From: Petaurus breviceps papuanus
Taxonomy: Eukaryota; Chordata; Mammalia; Diprotodontia; Petauridae
Assembly: GCA_028583685.1 (NCBI GenBank)
Contig: JAMXIF010001183.1
Coordinates: 11,402,021 to 11,466,020, forward strand
DNA length: 64,000 nt
Reading direction: 5' to 3'
A model generated the notes under the pieces. It had not been told where the DNA came from, did no database searches, and worked only from the letters and a program-made list of their open reading frames with translations. Shown in pieces: positions 44,300 through 54,169 of the stretch. Position 1 is the stretch's first letter. Every line of letters starts with the position of its first letter. Both the position numbers and the translations under genes were made by a program.

Positions 44300-44458
44300 G
44301 GGGAGGCCAGGTAGCACAGCGAGTAAGAGCACCGGCTCCAGTGTCGGGATGACCTGGATCAAATCTGGGCTCAGATACTCAGCACCACACCCAGAGATAA
44401 TAACTGGCCGTGTAACCTTGAGCAAGTTACTTAACCCCAATTGCTTAAATAAATAAAT
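44300..44458 (+). mobile_element. tRNA-derived SINE, monomer of the trimer family
   Basis: 'ggggaggccaggtagcacag', 'ggctccagtgtcgggatgac' and 'cccaattgctta', followed by an (AAAT)n tail. Flanks 'aaataaacatcaa' (44,287-44,299) and 'aaatagacatcaa' (44,459-44,471) form a 13-bp duplication with one mismatch. Its marks match unit 3 of the trimer at 10,712. Confidence 0.92.
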
Positions 44459-44469
44459 AAATAGACATC

Positions 44470-44885
44470 AAAAGCCAAAACCTATGAAGTAAGCCCACCT
44501 TAAGTAGGAAAACTGCCTCAGTAAGAAACTTCCTGTAAGCAACAGATAGAGTCTGGTCTCCCCCTCTACACCAAACCAAGGCTTCTTGCCAGTCCTGTTC
44601 ACAACCCAAGTGATGCTGCAGAACCACAAAAAACTTACATAGATGGAAGAGAACCCAGGGCTTAAGGATCAATGAAGCCAACTTGATTTGCTTGCATTTA
44701 AAAATCTCATATTTTCATTGCACTTCTTTCTACCTTTGCATAAAGAAACTGACCAGTCCAATAGTACCAGAGAACTTAACACAATCTAAGCCAGTTTTTC
44801 ATTGCCATCTCTGCAGACAAGGAACCTGGAAGACCTGCTCCACGAGTCAGCACCTATGCCTATCTTACTCAGAGGATTGCAAGGT
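44470..44885. other. Unassigned interval
   Basis: No transposon recognised. Frames of 78-91 codons flank 44,682 on both strands without known motifs. Confidence 0.4.
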
Positions 44886-45070
44886 CATTGATTTAGAATT
44901 AGAAGGGACCTCAGATCCAGGTACTCCAACTCTTTTATTTACAGATCAAGAAAATTAGGCTCAGTCAGGTTAGTAACTTGCCCAGGGTCACACCAGTAAT
45001 TCTCCTTAGAGGAAGAACTCAACCCCAAGTCCTCTGACTCCAGAGCCTTCCCTAACTTCATGGCACCAGG
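44885..45070 (-). mobile_element. MIR-type SINE, antisense
   Basis: 'tagaattagaagggacctca', 'agtaacttgcccagggtcac' and 'agtcctctgactccagagcc' are well preserved. Confidence 0.75.
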
Positions 45071-45395
45071 ATCCCATGTTTTTCCTACTGTATGTAGCTG
45101 ACATCAACTCCTTTTGCTAATCTATAAAACAAATACTGCTAACTCCCTTTTTCTGAATATAATCAATCATCTCAAAGTTGAATATAAAAGATAATTGGCA
45201 ATTGACTTAGCAAATATTTTTAATCCTATGTGAATAATTATGGGAGATAAAGCTTTCTCTCTTTTCCCCTTTATTGATGAACTAGGAACAATAAATACTT
45301 TAAAATTACTATTAAAGGACTTACAAACACAATTCACTTTCTGATTATCCTATTACTGTTGATTCACTAATTTCCTTCAAATATGTCTGTTCTTT
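45070..45395. other. Unassigned interval
   Basis: AT-rich, nothing recognised. Confidence 0.4.
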
Positions 45396-45475
45396 AGCAA
45401 TTCAAAAAGTATTTATTAAGTGCGTTCTGTAGTGTCAGGCAGTAGGGATTTAAGACCAAAAAAGAGAATCCCATT
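45395..45475 (-). mobile_element. L2 3' end fragment, antisense
   Basis: 'aaaagtatttattaagtgcg' and 'gtgtcaggcagtagggattt' form a short antisense tail. Confidence 0.65.
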
Positions 45476-45486
45476 CTATATAACTT

Positions 45487-45529
45487 GCTTTTTGGAGGGC
45501 AATTGGGGTTAAGTGACTTGCCCAGGGTC
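45487..45529 (-). mobile_element. 43-bp SINE fragment with target duplication
   Basis: Only the 3' end of a MAR-type SINE, antisense: 'tttttggagggcaattgggg' then 'gacttgcccagggtc'. Bounded by 'attctatataactt' (45,473-45,486) and 'attcctatataactt' (45,530-45,544). Confidence 0.8.
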
Positions 45530-45559
45530 ATTCCTATATAACTTTAGGATTAGAGGGTT

Positions 45560-45772
45560 TTAAAAAATATATTTTCAGTATTTTATTTGATCCTCAAAAC
45601 AACCTTCTGAGTTACATAGGGCAATTGTTATTATCTCCATTTTATATAGGATGAAACTGAAGACTAGACAATCTAGATCATCCAAATACTAAGTAGAAGA
45701 GTCAGGCTATAAACCCAGGTCTATTGAATTCTAAGTCCAATATTTTATCCTCTGTGCCATGCTTTTATTTTA
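45560..45772 (-). mobile_element. MIR, antisense
   Basis: 'ttgatcctcaaaacaacctt', 'ttatctccattttatatagg' and 'ataaacccaggtctattgaa' are in antisense order. Confidence 0.75.
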
Positions 45773-45774
45773 TA

Positions 45775-46130
45775 TGATGGATACTGTTGATGCCAGAATA
45801 TAAAGATAAATTACTCCAAATGGTATTTCAAGACACTCTGAGACAATCTATGTCACCCAAACAAATGTTAAGGGAAAATATGCATCCCTGATTTGTGGTG
45901 GATTCCTAAATCTATGGCTGTCTTTCATAGTCTGTGCTAAGGATGGGTACTTAAAACCAGCTTCTACTCATACAACTTAGAGGTATTTATGACTGAGCAT
46001 AAAAGCTCAAAGAGTGTTTTTTTTTTAAATAATCAAAAGTTGAATTACACACTGGTAGAGACCCTGATTACTGATCTATTCTAATCGCCCTACCTTCAAA
46101 TAAACCCACTTCTAAGTTGCCCCGAGTGCA
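45775..46130. other. Unassigned interval
   Basis: No repeat recognised apart from a T11 run near 46,018. Confidence 0.4.
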
Positions 46131-46600
46131 AAGCAGCTTATGCTGGTCTCAAATTTAATCGTTTAGCCTAGTTTCATTAGCATACTCAAGAAGATGTACC
46201 AAAGAAAAATGTTTCTATTACTGCTAGAAGCTTGCAAGAAAATGTTTATAATTGAAGGCATAAACAATTTAAACTGTAATTAAAACCTCTGAATCTCTCT
46301 TCCTCCATGCAATATGCATAAGCACACACATTTAAAACATAAAAGCTTCAGATCTATAAAATGTTATATACATGCATGTACATTTCTTTTTAATTAGAGA
46401 AGAGAAAATTGAAAACCAAAGAAAGATCATATCAATGACCATAAATTGCACAATGAGTCAATGGGAAACACAGTTTTTGTTTCCCAAGGTTCCTTACTGC
46501 AATCATCAGACCCAATTTTCTCAACGTTAGAAATGTGAAATATGTCCTAAAATTTCCTCATTACTCCCTTATGTCAATCTCAAAACTAATCAAGCTGTTC
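46130..46600. promoter_or_regulatory. Candidate conserved noncoding block with POU-like site
   Basis: Repeat-free and AT-rich, with 'gtttcattagcatac', 'aaactgtaattaaaacctct' and 'atgcaatatgcat' (46,307-46,319), an inverted ATGCA/TGCAT pair close to the dimeric POU (MORE) motif. No direct evidence of function. Confidence 0.25.
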
Positions 46601-47195
46601 TCTCAACTGTGACAAGTCAGACTTAGTTTGGTATGAGTCAATAACTCATTCAAGGACAATCTTTGACTCAACTATTTCTTTCCATTAATCTTATTGATAA
46701 GCTTCCCTTTTTACTAACACTGCTTCACTCCCAGGGAAATCAATGTCCCCCAAACTCATTATACTACCATAAATATCACTGGAGCACGTTGCATTCAGAG
46801 CCAAGAAAATGGGGAACAATAATTTTAAGAGTTATAAAACTTGAATAGACTTAAATCATAATTTAGAATTAGGTAGCTTACCCCACTGTGTGGCGGACAG
46901 TCAGGTAGGGTGGGTGGCAGACTGAGACGTTGGGTGTAGGGGGAGAACAACAGGAAGCAAAGTCACTTTGCTCTCTCTAATCCTTAAGGCTGATTCATGT
47001 ATGTTGTTACTAACATACCTGGTCCCCCATATCTGAATGAAGTGACAAGGTGTTATACCCATCTTTATTTTTTTTCTGAATTCCTATTATGTTTATAATC
47101 AGTTAACACAAATTTGTACATAATTGTTAGTTAAATGTTTGAAATATTAGCCTTGTCTTCCCAATTCAATTCAATAAATTGATCTATGTTGTTAT
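46600..47195. other. Unassigned interval
   Basis: A GC-richer patch at 46,880-46,960 ('ccccactgtgtggcggacag') stands out from its surroundings. No element recognised. Confidence 0.35.
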
Positions 47196-47292
47196 CTCAG
47201 AGGAAACCAAGGTCTATGAAGATTAAATGACTTGTCAAGGTCATGTAGCCAGTAAATGACACACCCAAGATTTGAACCCAAACGTTTTTTTG
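47195..47292 (-). mobile_element. MIR core, antisense
   Basis: 'gattaaatgacttgtcaagg' and 'acccaagatttgaacccaaa'. Confidence 0.65.
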
Positions 47293-47770
47293 CATTTCCA
47301 ATTTCTTGGACACATAAGTGCTCTCTGAATGCCTACTGGTAAGTATGTAGGTTACTAATATATTCCTTTTGATTGTGAAGGAACCTCATATCCAGGGTGG
47401 TAAGGATGCTGAGAAATCGAGGGTGTCAGAATGAGTGGAGTGAGAAAATATTATGCTCAGTGTCTAGGAAACCTACCTTTCCCTGTCCTTAAATGAGGTA
47501 TGATCTTTGAAGCTTGGTTACCACCTACTATTTCAGAAGGATGTGAGATGAGTAGAAACAGAAGAAGGGGGATAATGAAGGTCAGCAGAGAAGCAGAGAA
47601 GGAAGGAAGTTCAAAGGAAGATAAAAATTGGAGAGTGAGACTTCACCCCATCCTAGCATCTATCCATGGAGTGCCACTTGAGAGAACTGTCCACTGACCC
47701 TTAACTATGTCTCTGTTAGCAGGAAGAATCAAGTCTTCAGAGATGGTGGGGTTGGTGATGTTAACTTTTA
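47292..47770. other. Unassigned interval
   Basis: Purine-rich middle part (47,540-47,640); no repeat or gene recognised. Confidence 0.4.
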
Positions 47771-47783
47771 AAAGCATCTTTTA

Positions 47784-47866
47784 GGGGTGGCTAGGTGGCA
47801 CAAAAACTGTGTGACCCTGGGCAAGTCACTTAACCCCAATTGCCCTCCAAAAAGAAAAAATAAAAT
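47784..47866 (+). mobile_element. Internally shortened SINE with target duplication
   Basis: The head 'ggggtggctaggtggcac' joins directly to 'actgtgtgaccctgggcaag', omitting the B box region of about 60-70 bp, then 'cttaaccccaattgccctcc' and an A-rich tail. Flanks 'aaaagcatctttt' (47,770) and 'aaaagtatctttt' (47,867-47,879) differ at one base. Confidence 0.88.
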
Positions 47867-48084
47867 AAAAGTATCTTTTCCTAATACTGTATTGGACTGA
47901 AAGGTGAGCAAACAAATAAATTTGGGAATGTGGCATGGTAGTCACCAAAATCCATTGCCATATTCTTGAACTTGGACATGGTCTATATGAATACTAAAAA
48001 AATCCCAAACATGTTACTTTTACCTGTTCTAAATATCCCTAGAAAGGCACTAACATTAGCTTTGAATTAAATCTTCTGTGCAGT

Positions 48085-49045
48085 ATACTTCATTTTAATT
48101 CAAGGAACATTTATTGAACAATTACTCTGTGTAAGAGACACTGTGCTAGGCTCTGAGGGAAGATATATAGATGGATCACATACACAAATATCTCCAAAAG
48201 AGATAGCCTATATCTTTGAGGGGAAGATATTATTCTCTGGAAGGATAAGAGGACTTGGTGTTTGAATTGAGTCTTAGAGGAAACTAGACATTCTAAGACG
48301 TGAACATGAATATAGAGGGCATCCCAGGCATGAGGAATAGATGTCGCAAAAGAGACAGAGTCCCCTTCCCTCACCATGAGATCATGAAGAGAGGAATGAC
48401 TTAGGACAGAGGCAAGGGGAACAACTATATTCAGGGACGAGGGGTGGGTGATGATAGAGCAAATGAGGATGAGATAGCCTAGACAAATAGAAGGAAATCC
48501 AGGAGAACATCATAAAAGCAATGAAAAAATAAGTATTCTTGAGAAAGAAGTGCTCAGCAATGTCAAAAGGTCAAGAAAAAGGAAGAACAGTAGAATTAGC
48601 AGTTCAGAGGTTGCTAGTAAGTTTACATACACATTGCCAGGATAAGAGGCCATATTGCAAGCGGTTGAGAAAGAAATGACAGCAATGATTGTAGATGATT
48701 CTTCTAAGAGTTTGGCAGTGAAGGGGAAGGGAGATGGAGAATGGGACCTCAGAGGAATGACAGGATCAAATGGAGTTTTATAGATAGGTTAGACCTGATC
48801 ATTTCTGTAGACAGTGAGGATGGCTCTAGGATATAGAAACAGATTGAAGAACAGATGAAGAGAATGAACAATGGGGTGAACTCCCAGAGGACATGGTGTA
48901 TGGAGGGGGGAGGATGGAACTGTGGGCACAAATAGAGGGATTAGATTTTGCAAGAAGGGTGGTATCTTCTTCAGAAACTGGAGTAAAAAAGGAGAAAAGG
49001 GGCGGGGGGGAAGATGGAGAGTAATTGTAAATGATGGAGTATGGG
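48085..49045 (-). mobile_element. L2 3' region, antisense, about 1 kb
   Basis: Tail 'gacactgtgctaggctctga', then 'gttcagaggttgctagtaag'-type text, 'atcccaggcatgaggaatag' (48,322), 'gcaatgtcaaaaggtcaaga' (48,557) and 'atgattgtagatgattcttc' (48,683), all collinear with antisense L2. Confidence 0.7.
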
Positions 49046-49049
49046 AAAT

Positions 49050-50000
49050 TCAATTTATCCAATAAGCATTTATTAAGAACCGACTATAGCAAAATGCATT
49101 AAGACATAGCATGGCATACTAGATAGAGAACTGGACTCAGTAGCAGGAAGTCCTGGGTTCAGGTCCTACCTCTGACTTGTATTTGCTATAGGACCCTGTG
49201 CAAATAAACTTAGTCTTTCAGTGCCAGAGGCAGCTCTCAAAGACTATAAGCTGCAGAGAAGTTGCCAGCCTGCATTGTTAGAGGCCATTCCTTACCAGGA
49301 CCTCCCTAAACCAATAAATTCACAAGTCTAGTCTCTATGCCTGGGTGTAAAGTATTACCTGAAGTGCTTGGAGTACAAAATAGACAAAAGAGAACAAAAC
49401 AGTACAGATCCTGGCTTTGAGGAACTTCTTTGTTACCAAAGGGAGAAAATATGTACACAGATAAGAAAAATATAGAGTTCTGCAGGCAGGAAAAAAGTAC
49501 TAACCAACTATAGGAGGTATTAAAAAGTTTCCTTTAACAAGTTGTACCTGAGTTGAGCCTTGAAAGAAACTAACCACAGAATTTTAGGATTGAAAGGAAC
49601 TTCACACCAGTCATCTGGTCTAGCTCATATCCAAAAAGAACCATCGCTTTAATCTCAAGCAGCCTGTTAGAAGATCTCCAATAAAAAGGAAGAGTCAAGG
49701 ATTGCTGAGGTTTTGAACTTCTGAGTTCATCTTGATTTTTTTTTTCTAAGTAGAGAAAAGTCATCTACTGAGAGGTGTAGAAGCCTTGTAAGTTTTATGA
49801 GAGGAGAAAGTTGGATGAGCTGATGAAAGGGGAAGAAACCAGTCAATCTGGGAAGAATAGCATAGTATACTAATACTGAGCTGGAAAAGGATCTCAAGAT
49901 ATTACGTGCATGATAGCTCCATTTAGCACGGACTTCTAGTTTTCAGAAGCAAGAGAAAAGGAACATGGTTGGGGTAATTCAGGATTAAGCATTAGCAGGA
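49050..50000 (-). mobile_element. Second L2, antisense, with two insertions
   Basis: Tail 'aataagcatttattaagaac' (49,060). L2 resumes after the SINE with 'agtgcttggagtacaaaata' and 'gtacctgagttgagccttga' (49,545). An antisense MIR-like piece ('tttaggattgaaaggaactt', 49,582) interrupts again. The right limit is uncertain. Confidence 0.6.
49108..49345 (+). mobile_element. Marsupial tRNA-derived SINE ('taagtt/tgcagag' body), nested
   Basis: 'ggcatactagatagagaact', 'gaagtcctgggttcaggtcc', 'agactataagctgcagagaa' and 'aaaccaataaattcacaag' make a full-length copy of the family, inside L2. Confidence 0.88.
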
Positions 50001-50054
50001 CATGAATAATAGAAGGACAAAAGGCAAGGGAGAAAACATTGTTCAGTGTCAATT

Positions 50055-50232
50055 TGAAAGCTAAGAACTTGGGTTCAAACCCCAGCCTTACCATTTACTT
50101 CTTATAACCTTGAACAAGTTAGTTCATCTTTCTTAGGTCTTGGTTTCCTTCTTCATAAAGTAAGGGGGTTGGTCTAGATGGCCTTTACAGACCCTTCCAG
50201 TTTTATATCTAGTATCTTGCGATCCTATGAGT
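50055..50232 (+). mobile_element. MIR-type SINE
   Basis: 'gaacttgggttcaaacccca', 'gggggttggtctagatggcc' and 'tatctagtatcttgcgatcc' are in sense order. Confidence 0.75.
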
Positions 50233-50234
50233 CA

Positions 50235-50960
50235 AGGGAATAAGATATCTAAATGAATTGGTTAACTTCCAAGAATGTTGACAAGAATGTTGTAGAGATG
50301 GTGAACTGGGAAGACAGGGAGAGATGAAGAGACTTGAAGTTATGATAAGGACAGAAAAGGGTTAAAGAGAAGAGTCAGGTAGAGGCATAGGTGAAAGAGC
50401 AGGGCACTTACCATGGGTGATGCTAAGATTTAAGGTATGACCACCCCTATGCAAGCCTGATGTGGAGTGAAGATGTAGCTTATGTGACTTTAAACAGTTG
50501 ATAAATTGGGAGGGAGACCAGTTTGGTTAGACAGCAATAGGTATGTATAAGTTCTTAATTATGAGGGGAGAAATTGTGGATAGAAAGGCACATATTAATC
50601 TCCTTGAGACAGAAATGAAAGTGAACTGAAAATTTGTAGATTATAGGGCTATACAGTGTCCCAAAAGTCATCGTGCAATTTTAGTAGCTTAAGCTTTAAT
50701 CATCCTGTATAGGTGGTATCAGTGGATTGAGTAAAACTCAAAAGAGAAGAAATGACTGAGCGATGGAAACAGAAGGACGAATATGAAAGCGGTACTATGG
50801 AAGAAGAACATAGCCTGACTTCTACAGGGTTAGTAAATGGAGACAAGAAATGAACAACACCGAAACCAGGAAAATGGTATCTTCTGGAGAGTACCAGAGT
50901 ATAAAAAGAAGGGATTTGGGTTGAAGGAGAGATTATAATGAACCAATTGACTGGAGAATG
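50235..50960 (-). mobile_element. Purine-rich L2-like sequence, antisense
   Basis: Diverged text resembling antisense L2 interior ('gtgaactgggaagacaggga'). A mariner-like end interrupts it at 50,651. No tail was found for this piece. Confidence 0.3.
50651..50700 (+). mobile_element. Possible mariner terminal repeat
   Basis: After 'gctata', the sequence 'cagtgtcccaaaagtcatcg' followed by 'tgcaattttagtagctt' resembles the end of a mariner family with 'gtgtcccaaaagtc' termini. Only one arm is present. Confidence 0.35.
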
Positions 50961-50969
50961 ATACACACA

Positions 50970-51560
50970 TAACTATTACCGTAGGTATTTGTGATATAGA
51001 ACATATTTCAGACTTTACTTTTTTTTTAAAGCCAAGTAAATTATCATGGATCCCATCTGCTCAGGGCCTAAGAGAATTTAGTATTATTCTAAAGGAATTT
51101 TGGCTCCAGGCATTAAAAATTGAGGGAAAGAATGAAAAGATGACCTGCAGCTAAGTTAATGTATATCTTCAGGCTAGCAACGCTCATTTCTAACAGATGA
51201 ATCATCACAGGGACATTAACAAAGGGAGAAACTGCTGGAGAGTATTTTGTGAGCTAGGAAAAATTGTTGCAAGCTGATACACTTTCAAAAACATACATTT
51301 TGTTGTTGTTGTTCATGACTCTTCTTTTAAAGAATTGTACCTTTAAAAGATCAACATTGTAAAAAAAAAAAAAAAGCTATAAGCAGCCTGAGAGCTGATC
51401 TGTGGTAAATAATAGCTATAGCACAGACCTGTAGTCTCATTAAATTAATTTATGGACAGTGTGTCCCTGACCACAATGAGAAAATCTTAAGAACAGTTTT
51501 GTGTGGGTTTTGAACATGTACCTTCTCCACTTAATGGTACAGGGAGAAAAGTTCCAACAA
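50970..51560. other. Repeat-poor interval
   Basis: No transposon recognised. Contains (TTG)n at 51,300-51,313, an A15 run near 51,361, and 'cattaaattaatttatggac' near 51,439. A weak regulatory candidate. Confidence 0.35.
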
Positions 51561-51574
51561 GCCTCAAGGGCATT

Positions 51575-51935
51575 CTTTCCTTTTCTCTGTATTTTAGAAT
51601 ACCTGAAGTTCCCTCAAAGCACAGCTCAGGTCCTACCTTCCACAAGAGGCCTTTCCAGATTCTTCCCACCCTCTGGTGTCAACCCTTCCCTCTCCTCCCA
51701 CCAGTTAGTACCACCATCTCCCTTTTGAAATCGCTTTTTATATATTGTATATATGTTGCATCCCTTTGCCCTAGGAAATTCTTCAGGGCAGAACCTGGTT
51801 TGTTTTTGTTTTTTGTGGTTATTGCTGCTGTGTCGATGGGTTTGGTTTTCTTTTTTTTTTGTCTTTGTATCTCTAGCACCTAGCACAGTGCCCCATACAT
51901 AATAAACGTTGAATTCCAATCAATCAGCAGGTGAG
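51575..51935 (+). mobile_element. L2 3' region
   Basis: 'aggcctttccagattcttcc', 'ccatctcccttttgaaatcg', 'ctagcacctagcacagtgcc' and 'cataataaacgttgaattcc' give about 360 bp of collinear sense L2. Confidence 0.85.
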
Positions 51936-51954
51936 TTTAGCTACAAAACAAATA

Positions 51955-52075
51955 AGCATCTTAATAATGGCCTGCATTTGTATAGCACTTTAATTTCAAA
52001 ACATTCCTTAATAAGGGGAGGAACTGGGATTTGAACTCTAATCCTCTGACTCCACGTCCAATATATATAATTAAA
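51955..52075 (-). mobile_element. MIR, antisense, internally shortened
   Basis: 'cctgcatttgtatagcactt' joins 'gggatttgaactctaatcct' with the middle missing. Confidence 0.6.
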
Positions 52076-52480
52076 ACCATGGAAGTTGAAACATGTGACT
52101 TGACTTGTATTAAAAGAGAAAATGGAACTTAGAATTTCCCAGTAAAATAATTCATACCAAATTGAGCAAAATATGAAATAGAAGTATCACAGAGAAAGAG
52201 ATTTTCAAGAGATTTATTTCAAAGTTAGTCTTTTCTAAAACCAGTCTGAATTGTAAACTAGCCTTAATTAAATGCAAACATTTGTTGCAATATAGCATTT
52301 CTGTCAAAGACTCTGCAGAATGTTGTAAGTCTGGGAACTAGAAAGGTAAATGGTTTTACATAAAAATTGTTTGAACTTGGTCAAGTTAATGTAACTTTCT
52401 CCCTCAGTTAGGTCAGCTGTCAAATGGAGATAATTCTTGTTCTACTTTCTTCATAGGGTTGCTAGAAGAACCATAGAACC
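52075..52480. other. Repeat-poor interval with octamer-like site
   Basis: The segment 52,195-52,330 is repeat-free and includes 'ttaattaaatgcaaa' (52,264-52,278), overlapping an ATGCAAA octamer-like core and TTAATTAA. No gene evidence. Confidence 0.35.
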
Positions 52481-52484
52481 ACAG

Positions 52485-54010
52485 AACATCAGAGACATAA
52501 GCATCTCAAACGTTACCTAGAGTAATCCCCTCCTAACCAAGACTCCTCTCTGTGACATCTCCCACAAATGCCATCTAGCCTGAGTCTGGTAAAATAGAAC
52601 ATAGGCTCCTTCCAAGATATTTCATACTTTCAGATAACTCCTAATTTTTAGGAATTTTTAAAAAATCTTCCTTGACATCCGGGGATGGACAAAGCACATC
52701 ATTTCTTCTGCCCACATGTTCACGTGACCTCCATTCAAATATTTGAAACCAACCTGGTACAGTGGAGAGAGTGCTGGACCTGGAGCCACAGAAACCTGAG
52801 TTTGACTCCTGGCTCTACTATTTACTATCCATGTAACATCGAGTCAGTCAGTATCAGTCCCTGGCCCTGAATTTCCTGATCTATACAAAGGGGAGCTGGT
52901 TTAGAGCATTTCTGAGCTCAAAAGCTAGAATCCTCTATTTCTCTATTCCCTTCGGTCTTATAACCCCAGGCTACACATCTCCATCTTTTTAGCTAATTTT
53001 CATATAGCAAGATCTGGACTCATTTGGATGCTCTTCAATTTATCTATGTTCCTCCTAAAATAAAGTGTCCAGAACTGAACACAATTATCTTGATGTAATT
53101 TGACCAGGGAAAATCATAGGAGGACTCTTTTCTTGTCCTAGATTTTATATCACTCAAAATGGCCCAAGATAGCATTAGTATTTTTAACTATTGTATGAAA
53201 ATGTTAACTCATCTGAGTTTGAAGCTGATTAAAATGTCTGTTCAGATGATCTACTCTCTAGTTGCATCTCCCATATCTTGTACTTCTGAAATTTATTTTT
53301 TGAACCTTGGTATATAACTTCATATTCATCCTAATTAATATTTATCTTATTAAATGGGGTACAATTGATTAACCTATTGCGATCTTTTTGGAGCGTGACT
53401 CTCTCTACCAACATATTGGCCAATGCTTCAAGTTTTGTGTCATCTGCAAATCTCAAAAGCATTCTATATATGTATTTTTCCGAGTCAGTGACAAAAATGT
53501 TGGCCAACACAGGCCAAAGACAAATTCCCTAGTTAATTCCTGTTAACACGGAACCACTAATGGCTACCTTGCAGTCTGGTCATTCAACCAGTTCTAAATC
53601 TATCTAATAGCAGTGTCACCTGGTCTATACTTCTCCAATTCACCTATAAGAACATAAGAGGCTTTGTCAAATGTTTTGCTAAAATTTAGGTAAATTATGT
53701 CTATGGTATTCTCTTGAATCTATTAAGTTAGTGAGCCCATTAAAAAAGAGGTTTACCTGGCATGACATATTCTTGATGAAGCCATGCTGGCAGACTCTTT
53801 GTGATCACTAATTCCTTTTCTATACATTTTCTAACAATTCCTTTAATAATTCATTCTAGAATTTTGCCAGGAACTAAGGCCAAGATTACTGGTTCTAAAT
53901 TTGCAGGCCCCATTTGCCCTTCTCCAGTCCTGCAGCACCTCTTCTTTTCTCCACACTCTTAAGAATCACTGACATTTGCTATGCAATTATATGTATCAAA
54001 TGGAATAATG
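52485..54010 (-). mobile_element. L3/CR1 LINE, antisense, 1.3 kb with nested SINE
   Basis: Collinear with CR1-like LINE read backwards: 3' part at 52,485-52,745, then after a SINE 'gtccagaactgaacacaatt' (53,069), 'gtgtcatctgcaaatctcaa' (53,438), 'tcattcaaccagttctaaat' (53,580) and 'gatgaagccatgctggcaga' (53,774). On the - strand, 53,704 to 53,663 encodes IDIIYLNFSKTFDK, the RT motif A region of CR1 (usual form VDVVYLDFSKAFD), with the metal-binding Asp replaced by Asn. Downstream, LEKYRPGDTAIR is followed by stops. It is a dead copy. Confidence 0.82.
52750..52937 (+). mobile_element. MIR-type SINE nested in L3/CR1
   Basis: 'tggtacagtggagagagtgc', 'aaacctgagtttgactcctg' and 'gctggtttagagcatttctg' are in order. 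LINE sequence continues on both sides. Confidence 0.75.
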
Positions 54011-54030
54011 AATATGAACGTATACCCTAA

Positions 54031-54166
54031 GAAGCAATGTGGTATAATAACAAAAGTGTAGGATTGACACCAGAAGACCTGGGTTTGAATCCTAGCTCCA
54101 TGATTTACTACTCTAAGCTTTTGATGATCCTAAAAATCTCTTCTAACTATAAATCCTATGATTTCT
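54031..54166 (+). mobile_element. MIR-type SINE, shortened
   Basis: 'caatgtggtataataacaaa', 'gacctgggtttgaatcctag', then directly 'cttctaactataaatcctat'. The middle is missing. Confidence 0.65.
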
Positions 54167-54169
54167 ATA

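Noticed and set aside
46880-46960. GC-richer patch as a CpG island or promoter
   Set aside because: Too short and with only a few CpGs; no TATA or initiator arrangement.
51503-51883. 126-codon frame
   Set aside because: It follows the sense L2 3' region at 51,575-51,935.
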